A DNA stretch of 64,000 nt from JADJSS01 sp046329815. GTDB lineage: Bacteria; Bacteroidota; Bacteroidia; Chitinophagales; JADIYW01. The stretch covers positions 1,240,001 through 1,304,000 of the forward strand of contig JAXLTY010000002.1 in NCBI GenBank assembly GCA_046329815.1, written 5' to 3'. Below are positions 17,055 through 27,468 of the stretch, in pieces; the stretch's first letter is position 1; every line of letters starts with the position of its first letter. The notes below the pieces were generated by a model, which saw nothing but the letters and a program-made list of their open reading frames with translations, was not told the DNA's origin and searched no databases. The translations under genes and the position numbers were made by a program.

Positions 17055-19628
17055 ATGATGAAAAAAATAATCACTACACTTATTATCCTGTTTTTTATTT
17101 CTATCGCATTTGCACAAAATCGCTTAGTGATATCAGGAAAAGTTACCGATGCTAAAAACCACGGAATTCCTAATGTTTCTGTCATTCAGATTGGTGCAAA
17201 CAATGCAACTACCACCAATAAAAATGGTATTTATAATTTAGATGTAGAATACGAAGACTCTTGCGTTGTTGAAGTCTCTGACCTGGAATACGGCAAAAAA
17301 ACATTCGTGATTTATTCTACCAATAAAGCACACATTTATAAAGATATACAACTCGAAACCAAAGAAAATCTGCTTGACACGGTCGAAATTAAAGCGAATA
17401 AAGACAGAGTTGGCATGTCAGAAATTAAAGGAAAAGATGTAGAGCTTTTTCCAAATGTTACCAATGATGCAGGCGCTGTAGTTAAAACATTAGGACAAGG
17501 CGTACAATCTAATAATGAATTGAGTGGCCAATACAATGTGCGCGGCGGCAACTACGATGAGAATTTAGTGTATGTCAATGATTTTGAAATTTACCGACCG
17601 TTTTTAATTTCCAGTGGTCAACAGGAAGGTTTGAGTTTTACTAATTTGGACTTAACAGATAAGTTATCGTTTTCAGGTGGTGGCTTTGAAGCAAAATATG
17701 GCGACAAAATGTCTTCTGTTTTAGATGTAAAATACAAAACACCAAAAGCATTTCATGGTTCCGTAATGGCAAGTATATTAGGTGTTCAGGCACATGTTGA
17801 AGGTATCGCGAAATCAAAAAAAGATACACTGAACGATGCTGCAAAATTTACTTATTTGGTAGGTGTTCGTTATAAATCGAACGGATATTTATTAGGTACT
17901 TTAGACAGAGCCGGCGAATACAATCCAAACTTTTTTGATTTACAAGGTGATTTTCATATCAAACCCAATACGAAACACGACATTGAATTTATTGTCAATC
18001 ATTCTTTCAACGATTATAAATTTGTTCCAACTACACAGGAAACACGCGCAGGAACTTTTGATAAACTGATACGCTTTTCGGTAGATTTTGACGGAAATGA
18101 AAAAGACCGTTTTGAAAATACGATGGCAGGCATGGCTTATAAGTTTATTCCAAACAATAAGCTGAGCTTGAAATTCATGAGTGCGTTCTGGAAAATGCGC
18201 GAAAGCGAAACCTACAATATTACCGGCTATTATTCATTGGATGAAATTGAGATCGATCCGTCGAGTGATAATTTCGGCAACGTAAAAGAGAAACTAGGTA
18301 TTGGTGTTTTCCAGGATTGGGCGCGTAATAAACTGGATGCAACTGTTGCTAATTTCGCTTTTCACGGGAAATATAATTTCAGAAAAAAATACATCAACAA
18401 CGGCGATACTACTTCTGTTGACAAACATTTGCTTGAATTTGGTTCAACATTTCAATATGAAAAAATCAATGATGAATTAAGTGAATGGCAGCGCATTGAT
18501 TCTGCCGGTTATTCTATTCCATATTCAGGCAGTTCTATTGAATTTCCTTATCGCTTAAAATCGAAAAATAACCTGGAATCGTTTCGTGTACATGGTTATC
18601 TGCAAGATACCTGGAACATCATCAAAACAGATTCATCTTACTTAACATTAACACTTGGCGTTCGATATAATTACTGGAATGTCAATAACCAGTTTTTAGT
18701 TTCGCCTCGTATGCAATTATTGTATCATCCGAAATTAAAAAGCAAAAGCGATGTTACCTTTCGACTGGCTGGTGGAATGTATGTGCAACCGCCATTTTAC
18801 AGAGAGTTGCGCAGCTTTGACGGAAGTATCAACAGAAATGTAAAAGCGCAGGAATCGTATCAGGTGGTGATTGGCGCTGACTATAATTTCAAAATAAAAA
18901 AACGTCAGTTCAAGTTTACGGCTGAAGCATATTATAAGTATATCAATCACCTGAATCCGTATGAAATACAGGATGTGCGTATTCGTTATTTCGCTGATAA
19001 CAATGCAACCGGTTATGCGACAGGTATTGATTTGCGTTTGTTTGGCGAAATGATAAAAGGTGCTGATTCATGGATCACCTTATCTTATTTAAACACCAAA
19101 GAAAACCTGAAAAATGATTTTTATTATACCTATTATGACAGCTTAGGCAACAGCTATTCAACACCAGAACAATCTGTAAATCCAATTGTTGACACGGCAA
19201 CGAATTATCCGGGTTTTATTCGTCGTCCTACTGACCAGGCAATTTTTGTCAGTTTATTTTTCCAGGATTATTTAGAAAAACATAAACGCTTTAAAGTGCA
19301 TTTAAATTTAGTGATCGGTACCGGTTTGCCTTTTGGTCCGCCGGACAGAAACCGTTATAAAGATGTTTTAAAAATACCACCATACAGACGATTAGATATT
19401 GGCTTTTCTGCTTTGCTGATGAATGGCGAAACCCGAGCGAAGAAGAAACCGAACAGTTTCGGTGCTAAGTTCGATAAGATATGGGCAAGTTTTGAAGTGT
19501 TTAATATCTTAGGTATCAAAAATACACTTTCCTATCGCTGGATAAAAGATACTCAAAACCAGCAATGGGCAATTCCGAACTACTTAACGAACAGGCGTTT
19601 TAATTTCAAGATGCAGATCACATGGTAA
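17055..19628 (+). CDS. TonB-dependent outer-membrane receptor
   Basis: 857 residues with a signal peptide (about 1-21, cut after IAFAQ). A carboxypeptidase-regulatory-like domain (about 23-100, ISGKVTDAKNHGIPNVSV) precedes the plug (about 110-230, with YNVRGGNYDENLVYVNDFEIY and FSGGGFEAKYGDKMSSVLDVKYK). The rest is a 22-strand-type barrel ending in the aromatic terminus KMQITW. The substrate is unknown and no SusD partner is adjacent. ATGs at 17055 and 17058 are both possible starts. It follows rpe closely. Confidence 0.92.
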   Translation: MMKKIITTLIILFFISIAFAQNRLVISGKVTDAKNHGIPNVSVIQIGANNATTTNKNGIYNLDVEYEDSCVVEVSDLEYGKKTFVIYSTNKAHIYKDIQLETKENLLDTVEIKANKDRVGMSEIKGKDVELFPNVTNDAGAVVKTLGQGVQSNNELSGQYNVRGGNYDENLVYVNDFEIYRPFLISSGQQEGLSFTNLDLTDKLSFSGGGFEAKYGDKMSSVLDVKYKTPKAFHGSVMASILGVQAHVEGIAKSKKDTLNDAAKFTYLVGVRYKSNGYLLGTLDRAGEYNPNFFDLQGDFHIKPNTKHDIEFIVNHSFNDYKFVPTTQETRAGTFDKLIRFSVDFDGNEKDRFENTMAGMAYKFIPNNKLSLKFMSAFWKMRESETYNITGYYSLDEIEIDPSSDNFGNVKEKLGIGVFQDWARNKLDATVANFAFHGKYNFRKKYINNGDTTSVDKHLLEFGSTFQYEKINDELSEWQRIDSAGYSIPYSGSSIEFPYRLKSKNNLESFRVHGYLQDTWNIIKTDSSYLTLTLGVRYNYWNVNNQFLVSPRMQLLYHPKLKSKSDVTFRLAGGMYVQPPFYRELRSFDGSINRNVKAQESYQVVIGADYNFKIKKRQFKFTAEAYYKYINHLNPYEIQDVRIRYFADNNATGYATGIDLRLFGEMIKGADSWITLSYLNTKENLKNDFYYTYYDSLGNSYSTPEQSVNPIVDTATNYPGFIRRPTDQAIFVSLFFQDYLEKHKRFKVHLNLVIGTGLPFGPPDRNRYKDVLKIPPYRRLDIGFSALLMNGETRAKKKPNSFGAKFDKIWASFEVFNILGIKNTLSYRWIKDTQNQQWAIPNYLTNRRFNFKMQITW

Positions 19629-19772
19629 AAACATCGCTTGGTTATTTCATTAAATAGTAAATCACAAATCTTTACATATTAAAACATTGACTAATATCAA
19701 ATAAAATGGGCATTTACGCTTGACAAATTGATTTTATTTATACAATTTGCAGTGTACATTTAAACCCTGTAA

Positions 19773-20222
19773 ATGAAAAAATCATTCTTTTCACTTATTA
19801 TTTTATTGAGTTTCATTCAAACTTTAAACGCATCTTCTCTTTATGAAAAAGATGGAATTATTTTAGAGCATTTCGTTACAAAAGAAAAAACCATTTTCAT
19901 TCCGTTTTATAACAGGAATGTAATCATTTGGAAAAGTAAAATGGATTTAATCAATACGAATAAAATAGCGATTGCTGTGCGTATTCCTTGTTACTTAAGC
20001 TATACATATTCTTATCTAAATCCTGCCGAAATCTCTACCATTCAGGATTATGTTTCGGATTTTACATTATCTGATGTTTATAAAAATTATGTGGCTCCGA
20101 AACCGGTTATGGTGAATGCAAAACAAACCATCACCAGCGAAAAATATTTTGCAACTTTTGATGACATTGACCTTCGTTCTGCAGTATTAACCTGGAATTT
20201 TAAATATTCTTTCTGGCAATAA
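19773..20222 (+). CDS. Small secreted protein of unknown function
   Basis: 149 residues with a clear signal peptide (about 1-20, ending LNASS). The mature part has no recognised domain; it is moderately hydrophobic and aromatic (IPFYNRNVIIWKSK, CYLSYTYSYL, TWNFKYSFWQ). A plausible promoter lies upstream: TTGAC near 19722 and TACAATTTG near 19743. It converges on the GH3 gene with two bases between stop codons. Confidence 0.65.
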   Translation: MKKSFFSLIILLSFIQTLNASSLYEKDGIILEHFVTKEKTIFIPFYNRNVIIWKSKMDLINTNKIAIAVRIPCYLSYTYSYLNPAEISTIQDYVSDFTLSDVYKNYVAPKPVMVNAKQTITSEKYFATFDDIDLRSAVLTWNFKYSFWQ

Positions 20223-20224
20223 AA

Positions 20225-22414
20225 CTATTGCACTTCAAATGGAATAATAATCGCGTTTGCATCTTGCGAACTATTTGCAATTTCAAGTTTGTATTTTATT
20301 TTCTCAACCTGCATTTGTTTTGTAATTGTATCATAATAATTCAATGCAGCAACTGGAATTCTAATCTGCGCTTTTTTTGTTTCACCTTGTTGCAAGTACA
20401 CTTTTGTAAAACCTTTCAGTAATTTTTTTGCATGTTCTTTTTGTGTGGAATTTTCAAAATGAATGTATGCCTGTATTATATCAGCGCCATTTTGCGCACC
20501 GGTATTTTTAATGTCTATTTCAATTTTTATCGTATCATTTTCTGAATAGCTTTTCTTATTGATGTTCGCATTCGAATATTGGAATTGCGTATAACTCAAA
20601 CCAAAACCGAAAGAAAAAGCCGGTGTCTCATTCAATTTATCCATCAAAGTATAGCCATGAAAATAATCGTACTCAATAGTTTTAACTAAGTTTGGCAATG
20701 CAGGCAATTGTTTTAAATCGCTTGGAATCGTGAATGGCAGTTTTCCTGATGGATTTATTTTTCCAAATAAGACATCTGGTATTGTTGCAGCGCCGTTTGC
20801 GCCATAATAACCTGAAAAAACAATAGCAGGAATTTGTTTCCTGAATTCTTCCATCATAATAGCACTGCCACCGATAATATATGCAACAACATTCTTATTG
20901 ATTGCAGCAATTTTCAGCATCATATCTGTTTCTTCTTTTGGCAAATTCAGTTGATAACGATCACCACCGCGACCTAACATCTTAAAAATGCCGTTCGCTG
21001 GTTTAGAAGCATCGGTTCTGTCCTCGCCTTTCATAGAAATAAATTCGCCTTCTTCTATTTTTTTTGTTCCGGAAATAAATATTACTGCATCTGCCTGTTT
21101 CGCATAAGCCATCAGGTTTTTATCGTTATAATCTTTTACAGTTAATATTCGAATATTGTTTTGTTTTCCGAACTGTTTAAACGCATCTATTGGCTTCTGT
21201 ACTTTTGTTTTTACAATACTGCTTCCGTTATCACCATCATTTTTTTCATCAATCAATCTTCCAATTAATAAGATCGTTTTTATTTTTTCTGTATTGAATG
21301 GCAATAACTGATTTTCATTCTTTAATAAAACCGTTGCTTCTTCGCATACTTTTTTTGCCAATAAACTATTCGCGTTATAATCAGGAGTTGGTGTCGTATG
21401 ATTTTTATACGCGTATTGAAACAGAAAACGTGTAAACAAAATATCGTAAACAAGATCATCAATATTCGTTTCTGAAAGTTCTTTATTATCAATAGCCATT
21501 TTCACTTTTTTGTATGCATACAATCTTGGATATGGCATTTCGACATTCATACCAGCCAATAAACCAGGTGCTGTGCTGCGTGTTCCGAAATCCCAATCCG
21601 ACTGAACAAATCCTTTAAAGTTCAGTTGTGTGCGTAAAATGTCTGTCAGTAAAATTTTGTTTTCACCACAATATTTTCCATTCACTTTATTATATGCAGA
21701 CATAATTGATGCTGCGCCAACATCTACACATGCTTTGAAATGCGGTAGATAGATTTCATTCAATATTTTATCGGTAATTTTCACATCAACTGTATAACGA
21801 GTATTTTCGATGCTGTTCAGCACAAAATGTTTTACACAAGCCATCACGCCTTCTCGCTGAATACCACGTACCATTGCTGTTCCAAATTGAGTTAACAAAA
21901 AAGGATCTTCACCATAGCTTTCCTGTGCTCGTCCATTTGCAGGATGGCGTAACAGATTGATACACGGCGCGCCTAGTAAATTTGCACCTATATGTTTTGC
22001 TTCTGTAGCCATTGCATTGCCAACCTGTTCTTCCAAATCAGGATTCCACATACACGCTCGCGTGATTGGTGCAGGAAAATTAGTTTGCGGATGCGTTACG
22101 ACACCACGCGGTCCGTCTGTAAAAACCAAATCAGGCAGATTGTATTTTTTTATTTTTTTCTGAATAATTGCATTTACCAAATGACCTTTGAAAATAAACG
22201 GCAATCCAGTTTTCAATTTAAAGTATTTATCGCCGGCAAGCATCGTAATTTTTTCTTTTAAAGATATTTCAGCAATCACTATTTTTGCCATGCTGTCTGC
22301 ATATTGCGTAGCAGCATTATCTAAGAACGGATTTTGGTATGCATTCATTTTTGATGAAATTAAAAGTGCAAAAAAGGAGAAACAAAAAATCTTGCGAAAA
22401 ACAATTAACTGCAT
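20225..22414 (-). CDS. Glycoside hydrolase family 3 (beta-glucosidase-like), exported
   Basis: 729 residues with a signal peptide (ending near KMNAYQ). Layout is GH3 N-terminal barrel (with FTDGPRGVVTH, AKHIGANLLGAPCINLLRHP, ESYGEDPFL, MACVKHFVLNSIE and the nucleophile-bearing strand KGFVQSDW), GH3 C-terminal domain (LLIGRLIDEKNDGDNGSS, AVIFISGTKKIEEGEF, IVFSGYYGANGAATIPDVLFG) and a fibronectin-III-like end (FGFGLSYTQFQYS). The Asp of SDW is the expected nucleophile. It would release glucose or related sugars from beta-linked oligosaccharides in the periplasm. Single gene, separated from the TPR gene by a terminator. Confidence 0.93.
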   Translation of the reverse strand: MQLIVFRKIFCFSFFALLISSKMNAYQNPFLDNAATQYADSMAKIVIAEISLKEKITMLAGDKYFKLKTGLPFIFKGHLVNAIIQKKIKKYNLPDLVFTDGPRGVVTHPQTNFPAPITRACMWNPDLEEQVGNAMATEAKHIGANLLGAPCINLLRHPANGRAQESYGEDPFLLTQFGTAMVRGIQREGVMACVKHFVLNSIENTRYTVDVKITDKILNEIYLPHFKACVDVGAASIMSAYNKVNGKYCGENKILLTDILRTQLNFKGFVQSDWDFGTRSTAPGLLAGMNVEMPYPRLYAYKKVKMAIDNKELSETNIDDLVYDILFTRFLFQYAYKNHTTPTPDYNANSLLAKKVCEEATVLLKNENQLLPFNTEKIKTILLIGRLIDEKNDGDNGSSIVKTKVQKPIDAFKQFGKQNNIRILTVKDYNDKNLMAYAKQADAVIFISGTKKIEEGEFISMKGEDRTDASKPANGIFKMLGRGGDRYQLNLPKEETDMMLKIAAINKNVVAYIIGGSAIMMEEFRKQIPAIVFSGYYGANGAATIPDVLFGKINPSGKLPFTIPSDLKQLPALPNLVKTIEYDYFHGYTLMDKLNETPAFSFGFGLSYTQFQYSNANINKKSYSENDTIKIEIDIKNTGAQNGADIIQAYIHFENSTQKEHAKKLLKGFTKVYLQQGETKKAQIRIPVAALNYYDTITKQMQVEKIKYKLEIANSSQDANAIIIPFEVQ

Positions 22415-22455
22415 TTTGTAAATGTACGAATATTTGTGGTGTTCTATTAAAACAA

Positions 22456-22489
22456 AAAAGCTGTCTCGATTAAAAAGAGACAGCTTTTT
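22456..22489. terminator. Terminator behind the gyrA-TPR unit
   Basis: A 12-bp stem (aaaagctgtctc / gagacagctttt) with a 9-base loop, just beyond the minus-strand stop codon at 22510 and before the GH3 start. Confidence 0.88.
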
Positions 22490-22509
22490 ATATGATCAGC
22501 AGCAGAAAA

Positions 22510-23664
22510 TTATTCGCCTAATGCTTTTGCTTTATCCAGCATATTTAATGTAGCATATACCTTTTTTAAGCTTGATTTATAATCCGGATTCTTAGTATTT
22601 GTTGCATATGCTTTTTCAAGATATGGTAATGCCTTGCCCAATGCTGCATCACGTTCAACTTTAAGTGCCGCATACTTTTTTCCATCTTTATCATCTTTGT
22701 CATCAATAACATTCATTTGTTTATTAAACTCTACACCTTGATTAAAGAAAATAATACCGACGTTGAAATAAGCATCGCCGTAATCCGGTTTTAGCGCGAT
22801 TGCTTTATCATACGCTGCAATTGCTTTATCATACATTTTTACTTTCTCGTAAGCGGAAGCCAAACCTGCCCAAACATTAACATTATTAGGTTCTACCGAG
22901 CTTGCTTTCTCTAATTGTTCAATTGATTTCTGTACATCGCCACCATCACTCAGTGTTTGATTCAGTTCTATAAACATCAATCCTTTGCTGTTAGGATATT
23001 TAGCCAAACCTTTCTTTACCAATGCAGCGAGTTCTGTAGTGTTTTTATCTTTTTCGTAAATGTCCGCTAAATTCTCATAAACAGCAACATTATCATAATT
23101 CATTGCTACTAATTTTTCCAGCAGTGGTTTTACTTCAGCATTTTTTTGAAGATTCAAACCTGCCATCGATGTTGCATATATAGCAGTTGTATCAATTGTA
23201 GCCAAACCTTTTGAAACCAAAAATTCATTTGCTGTGCGAGCTGCATCAAAATGCTTATAAGCATCTTCATATTTCTTATTGTTAAATCGTTCAACACCTT
23301 CATTCAATAAATAAGATGCGATCATAGTTAATGGCGTACCGAAATCTTTTTGTTTTTTGACATTCGTTTCTAATTCAAATGCTTTTAAATATGCTTCTCT
23401 TGCTTCGAACAAACAATTAGGATACACTGCATAAAAAATACGTGTTTCGTAAATTCCTTTATTAGCATCGCCTTTTAAAGCCCAAGCTTTCGCTTTTTTT
23501 TGATTTTCAGGATCCTGAAGGACTAGATCAATTTCTTTTTTTGCTTCAGAAAATTTATTTTCCTGTATATAACTTTCTACGTTAAATATTTTTCCTTTTT
23601 GTGCAAAAGTTGGCGTAACAAAAAAAGCATTTGCTACTAAAAAACTCAACAATAATTTTTTCAT
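22510..23664 (-). CDS. Exported tetratricopeptide repeat protein
   Basis: 384 residues with a signal peptide (about 1-21, TPTFAQ). At least five TPR-like helical pairs follow; the clearest are VYENLADIYEKDKNT, WAGLASAYEKVKMYDKAIA and GDAYFNVGIIFFNQGVEF. TPR solenoids are protein-interaction scaffolds; partners are unknown. It begins 12 bases after the gyrA stop, so the two are co-transcribed, an arrangement common in Bacteroidota although no functional link is evident. Confidence 0.85.
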   Translation of the reverse strand: MKKLLLSFLVANAFFVTPTFAQKGKIFNVESYIQENKFSEAKKEIDLVLQDPENQKKAKAWALKGDANKGIYETRIFYAVYPNCLFEAREAYLKAFELETNVKKQKDFGTPLTMIASYLLNEGVERFNNKKYEDAYKHFDAARTANEFLVSKGLATIDTTAIYATSMAGLNLQKNAEVKPLLEKLVAMNYDNVAVYENLADIYEKDKNTTELAALVKKGLAKYPNSKGLMFIELNQTLSDGGDVQKSIEQLEKASSVEPNNVNVWAGLASAYEKVKMYDKAIAAYDKAIALKPDYGDAYFNVGIIFFNQGVEFNKQMNVIDDKDDKDGKKYAALKVERDAALGKALPYLEKAYATNTKNPDYKSSLKKVYATLNMLDKAKALGE

Positions 23665-23676
23665 TTTTTGTTTATT

Positions 23677-26274
23677 TTATTGTTCTTCAATATTGTTATT
23701 TTCTGTCGAATTATTTTCGTTTTTATTTTCTTCTGTTGAATTATCTACATTCGTTTCATCTGTAACAACTGCACTTTCACCTTCACTTTCATTTTCACTT
23801 ACATCATCTTCTTCGTGTTCAATTTTAGAAACCGCAGCAATAGCATCATTACCTTTTAGTTTGATCAAACTTACGCCTTGTGTATTTCTACCCATTGTAC
23901 GCAAGGTATTCAACCCAATTCTTATGGTCAAACCGGATTTATTGATGATCATTAAATCGTTTGCATCCGAAACAGATTCTATGGCAATCATATTACCAGT
24001 TTTTTCCGTTACATTCAATGAAATGACACCTTTTCCGCCACGCGAAGTAATACGATAATCTTCCAAAGCCGAACGTTTTCCAAAGCCGTTTTCAGAAACC
24101 ACCATGATATCTTCTTTCAATTCGGAAGTTGTATCTGCACAAACCATGCCAATTAGTTCGTCTTCATCACGTAAGTTGATACCACGAACACCTGCGCCTG
24201 TTCTACCGATTGCACGCACACCTTCTTCATTGAAACGAGTTGCGTAACCTTTTTTAGAACCTAAAATAATTTCGCACTTACCATTGGTTAAAGCAGCCGT
24301 TACCAACTCATCGCCTTCACGAACGGTAATTGCATTCACACCATTGGAACGTGGTCTTGAATATTCACGCATGGATGTTTTTTTTACCGTGCCTTTTCGC
24401 GTCGCCATGATGATGTTATGCGTATCTAAAAACTCTTCATTTTTCAAATCTTCCACGTTGATGAATGCTTTGATCTTATCATCTTGCGGAATATTGATAA
24501 TATTCTGGATCGGACGACCTTTAGACGTTTTATTGCCTTCCGGAATTTCATATACTTTCAGCCAATAGCATTTTCCCTGTTCTGTAAATAACAACAGGTA
24601 ATTATGTGTTGAAGCCACAAAAATATGCTCGATAAAATCTTCGTCGCGCGTTTTGCCACCTTGCGATCCTTTGCCGCCACGATTCTGTTTTTTGTATTCA
24701 TCTAAAGAAGTACGTTTCACATAGCCCAAATGCGAGATGGTAACCACCATTTCTTCTTCAGCAATCATATCTTCAAAAGAAATATCATCGCCATAATAAA
24801 CGATCTCTGAACGGCGCTCATCGCCATATTTCTTACGAACTTCAGCCAACTCGCCTTTAATGATCTCAAATCTCAAATGCTCATGTGCAAGAATTTCTTT
24901 TAAGCGCGCGATCAATTCTGAAATTTCTTTATGCTCTGCACGAATCTTATCAATTTCAAGTCCTGTTAAACGTTGCAATGTTAAAGCTAACACCGCTTTT
25001 GCCTGAATTTCAGTCATACCAAAATTCGTCATCAAACCATCTTTCGCCTCTTCCGGATTTTTTGAATTTCTGATCAATTTAATGACTTCATCCAAATGAT
25101 CTAAAGCGATTAAATAACCTTCTAAAATATGCAAACGTTCTTCCGCTTTGCGCAATTCAAATTGCGTTCTGCGTGTCACCACTTCTAATCTAAACTCTAC
25201 GAAATATTTTATTAATTCTTTTAAATTTAAAACTTTCGGACGACCATTTACCAAAGCGATATTATTAATTCCGTAGCTGGTTTGCAATGGTGTATTTTGG
25301 TATAAGTTGTTCAATACCACATTTGGAATCGCATCACGTTTCAAATCAAAAACAACACGCAGACCGTCTCTGTCTGATTCATCACGAATCTCAGCGATAC
25401 CTTCCAGTTTCTTTTCATTCACCAAATCAGAAGCACGCGTAATGATCATTTTCGGCTGAATCTGGTAGGGCACTTCACTGATAATAATTTGAGTTCTGCC
25501 TTCTTTATTTTCTTGTATTCTTGCACGACCACGCACACGCACTTTACCGCGTCCGGTTCTGAAACCTTCTTTCACGCCTTCATAACCGTAAATGATGCCG
25601 CCAGTAGGAAAATCAGGTGCTTTTACAAACTGCATCAATTCATCTACCGTGATTTCATTGTTGTCGATATACGCAACAATACCATCAATTACTTCTGATA
25701 AGTTATGTGGTAAAATATTTGTTGCCATACCAACCGCGATACCTGAAGCACCATTGATTAGCAACTGCGGAATTTGTGTTGGCAATACGGTAGGTTCTTC
25801 CAAAGAGTCGTCGAAGTTTAATTGAAAATCAACGGTTTCTTTATCCAAATCTTCTAACATTTCTTCTGCAATCTTGCGCATACGAACTTCCGTATAACGC
25901 ATCGCTGCAGGCGGATCGCCATCGACAGAGCCAAAGTTACCTTGTCCGTCGATTAAAGTGTATCGCAAACTCCATGGTTGCGCCATGCGCACCATCGTAT
26001 CATATACTGAACTATCGCCGTGCGGATGGTATTTACCAAGCACTTCACCAACTACACGCGCTGACTTTTTATACGGACGATTAGAATACATTCCAAGCTC
26101 GTTCATACCGAACAAAACACGTCTGTGAACCGGTTTCAAACCATCGCGCACATCCGGTAAAGCACGCGAAACAATCACCGACATCGAGTAATCGATGTAC
26201 GCTGATTTCATTTCATCTTCTATGTTAATCGGTACTATTTTAGATACCTTTTCTTCATCAAATTCGTCTGCCAT
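23677..26274 (-). CDS. gyrA: DNA gyrase subunit A
   Basis: 865 residues. GyrA carries the breakage-reunion activity of gyrase, which introduces negative supercoils. The quinolone region reads HPHGDSSVYDTMVRMAQP; Ser88 and Asp92 (E. coli 83 and 87) are the susceptible-type residues. The catalytic tyrosine is Tyr127 in AAMRYTEVR. The GyrA box is QNRGGKGSQGG, and beta-pinwheel blades follow. The end is a long acidic and Asn-rich tail (NVDNSTEENKNENNSTE). Start ATG 26274. The adjacent minus-strand TPR gene is the second gene of the unit. Confidence 0.98.
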   Translation of the reverse strand: MADEFDEEKVSKIVPINIEDEMKSAYIDYSMSVIVSRALPDVRDGLKPVHRRVLFGMNELGMYSNRPYKKSARVVGEVLGKYHPHGDSSVYDTMVRMAQPWSLRYTLIDGQGNFGSVDGDPPAAMRYTEVRMRKIAEEMLEDLDKETVDFQLNFDDSLEEPTVLPTQIPQLLINGASGIAVGMATNILPHNLSEVIDGIVAYIDNNEITVDELMQFVKAPDFPTGGIIYGYEGVKEGFRTGRGKVRVRGRARIQENKEGRTQIIISEVPYQIQPKMIITRASDLVNEKKLEGIAEIRDESDRDGLRVVFDLKRDAIPNVVLNNLYQNTPLQTSYGINNIALVNGRPKVLNLKELIKYFVEFRLEVVTRRTQFELRKAEERLHILEGYLIALDHLDEVIKLIRNSKNPEEAKDGLMTNFGMTEIQAKAVLALTLQRLTGLEIDKIRAEHKEISELIARLKEILAHEHLRFEIIKGELAEVRKKYGDERRSEIVYYGDDISFEDMIAEEEMVVTISHLGYVKRTSLDEYKKQNRGGKGSQGGKTRDEDFIEHIFVASTHNYLLLFTEQGKCYWLKVYEIPEGNKTSKGRPIQNIINIPQDDKIKAFINVEDLKNEEFLDTHNIIMATRKGTVKKTSMREYSRPRSNGVNAITVREGDELVTAALTNGKCEIILGSKKGYATRFNEEGVRAIGRTGAGVRGINLRDEDELIGMVCADTTSELKEDIMVVSENGFGKRSALEDYRITSRGGKGVISLNVTEKTGNMIAIESVSDANDLMIINKSGLTIRIGLNTLRTMGRNTQGVSLIKLKGNDAIAAVSKIEHEEDDVSENESEGESAVVTDETNVDNSTEENKNENNSTENNNIEEQ

Positions 26275-26307
26275 TTCAGTATAATTTTTGTTTAAATTTT
26301 AATGTTG

Positions 26308-26315
26308 CAAAAGTA
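26308..26315 (-). promoter_or_regulatory. Probable gyrA -7 box
   Basis: Read on the minus strand this is TACTTTTG, a match to TAnnTTTG, about 34 bases upstream of the gyrA start. The -33 element is weak (TTTTA region). Spacing to the ATG is suitable for a short leader. Confidence 0.5.
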
Positions 26316-26490
26316 CGAATTTGTGGTCGTAAAACCGTGTGAAAAAACGCTAAAATATCCACATTTTGGTGGTAAAAACAGGTAGTTGCAAACAACTCAT
26401 TTTAATATAAATATTACCATTTTCTGACATTTTGAACAAGCATTATCAAATTCCGAAAAAAACGGTAATTTCATTACTTTAGAAGCCAAT

Positions 26491-27465
26491 ATGTTTACAG
26501 CAAGTGTCCAACTTATTGAATGTGTTCCGAATTTTTCTGAAGGAAGAAATCAACAGATTATTGATGCTATTGCACAGTCTATTTCAAAGATTGATAGTAT
26601 AAAACTGATGAATATCGATGTTGGATTGGATGCCAACAGAACCGTTTACACATTTGCCGGAAAACCGAAAGCTGTTGCCGAAGCTGCTTTCCAATCGGTG
26701 AAAACGGCGAACGAGTTAATCGACATGCGTACGCACAGTGGTGAGCATCCGCGCATGGGTGCCTGCGATGTTTTTCCGATGATTCCGTTGCAGCATATTT
26801 CGATGAATGAAGTAGTTGAAATCAGTAAACAAGTAGGCAAACGCATTGCTGATGAATTAAATATTCCTGTTTATTTGTATGAATATTCGGCAACAAAACC
26901 GGAACGAAAAAATCTTGCCAATCTGCGCAAAGGCGAATACGAAAGCATTAAAGATAAAATTCATTTACCGGAATGGAAACCTGATTTTGGCGAACAGAAG
27001 TTTAATGATCACTTTGGTATGATGGCGCTTGGTGCTCGTGATTTTTTAATTGCTTATAACATCAATTTATCGACCAAAGATGAAACCATTGCCAAACAAA
27101 TCGCAAAGCAAATCAGAATACTACGAGAAAAAAATGATGGTAGTTTTGAAAGCAAAATATTACAGCATGTAAAAGCCATTGGCTGGTTTATGCAGGAATT
27201 TGATTGCGCGCAAGTGTCGATGAATATTACAGACATTGAGAAAAGTCCAATCATTGAAGTATTTAATTTGGTAAGGAAATTAGCACAGCAATTAGGTGTC
27301 GATACCAATGGAAGTGAACTGATCGGCTTGATTCCTTTAAAAGCATTTAAGCATACATCCATAAATCTTGATGATGCCATTAATTATTTAGGATTGAATG
27401 CAGTAAAACCGTTTAGTAAAGAAGCAAATATTATTGAGTATAATTTAGGTCTATCGAATTACTAA
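26491..27465 (+). CDS. ftcD: Glutamate formimidoyltransferase
   Basis: 324 residues, corresponding to the formiminotransferase part only, without the cyclodeaminase domain of the mammalian bifunctional enzyme. It transfers the formimino group from N-formimino-L-glutamate to tetrahydrofolate in histidine degradation. Landmarks: IECVPNFSEGRNQQII at the N-terminus, NRTVYTFAGKP, the catalytic-loop SGEHPRMGACDVFP, and VPVYLYEYSA-like NIPVYLYEYSAT. No other hut gene is within the window. It is followed after 3 bases by an unrelated hypothetical gene. Confidence 0.93.
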   Translation: MFTASVQLIECVPNFSEGRNQQIIDAIAQSISKIDSIKLMNIDVGLDANRTVYTFAGKPKAVAEAAFQSVKTANELIDMRTHSGEHPRMGACDVFPMIPLQHISMNEVVEISKQVGKRIADELNIPVYLYEYSATKPERKNLANLRKGEYESIKDKIHLPEWKPDFGEQKFNDHFGMMALGARDFLIAYNINLSTKDETIAKQIAKQIRILREKNDGSFESKILQHVKAIGWFMQEFDCAQVSMNITDIEKSPIIEVFNLVRKLAQQLGVDTNGSELIGLIPLKAFKHTSINLDDAINYLGLNAVKPFSKEANIIEYNLGLSNY

Positions 27466-27468
27466 AAA

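Noticed and set aside
25975..26025. Quinolone-resistance substitution in GyrA
   Set aside because: Ser88 and Asp92 (83 and 87 in E. coli numbering) are the normal residues.
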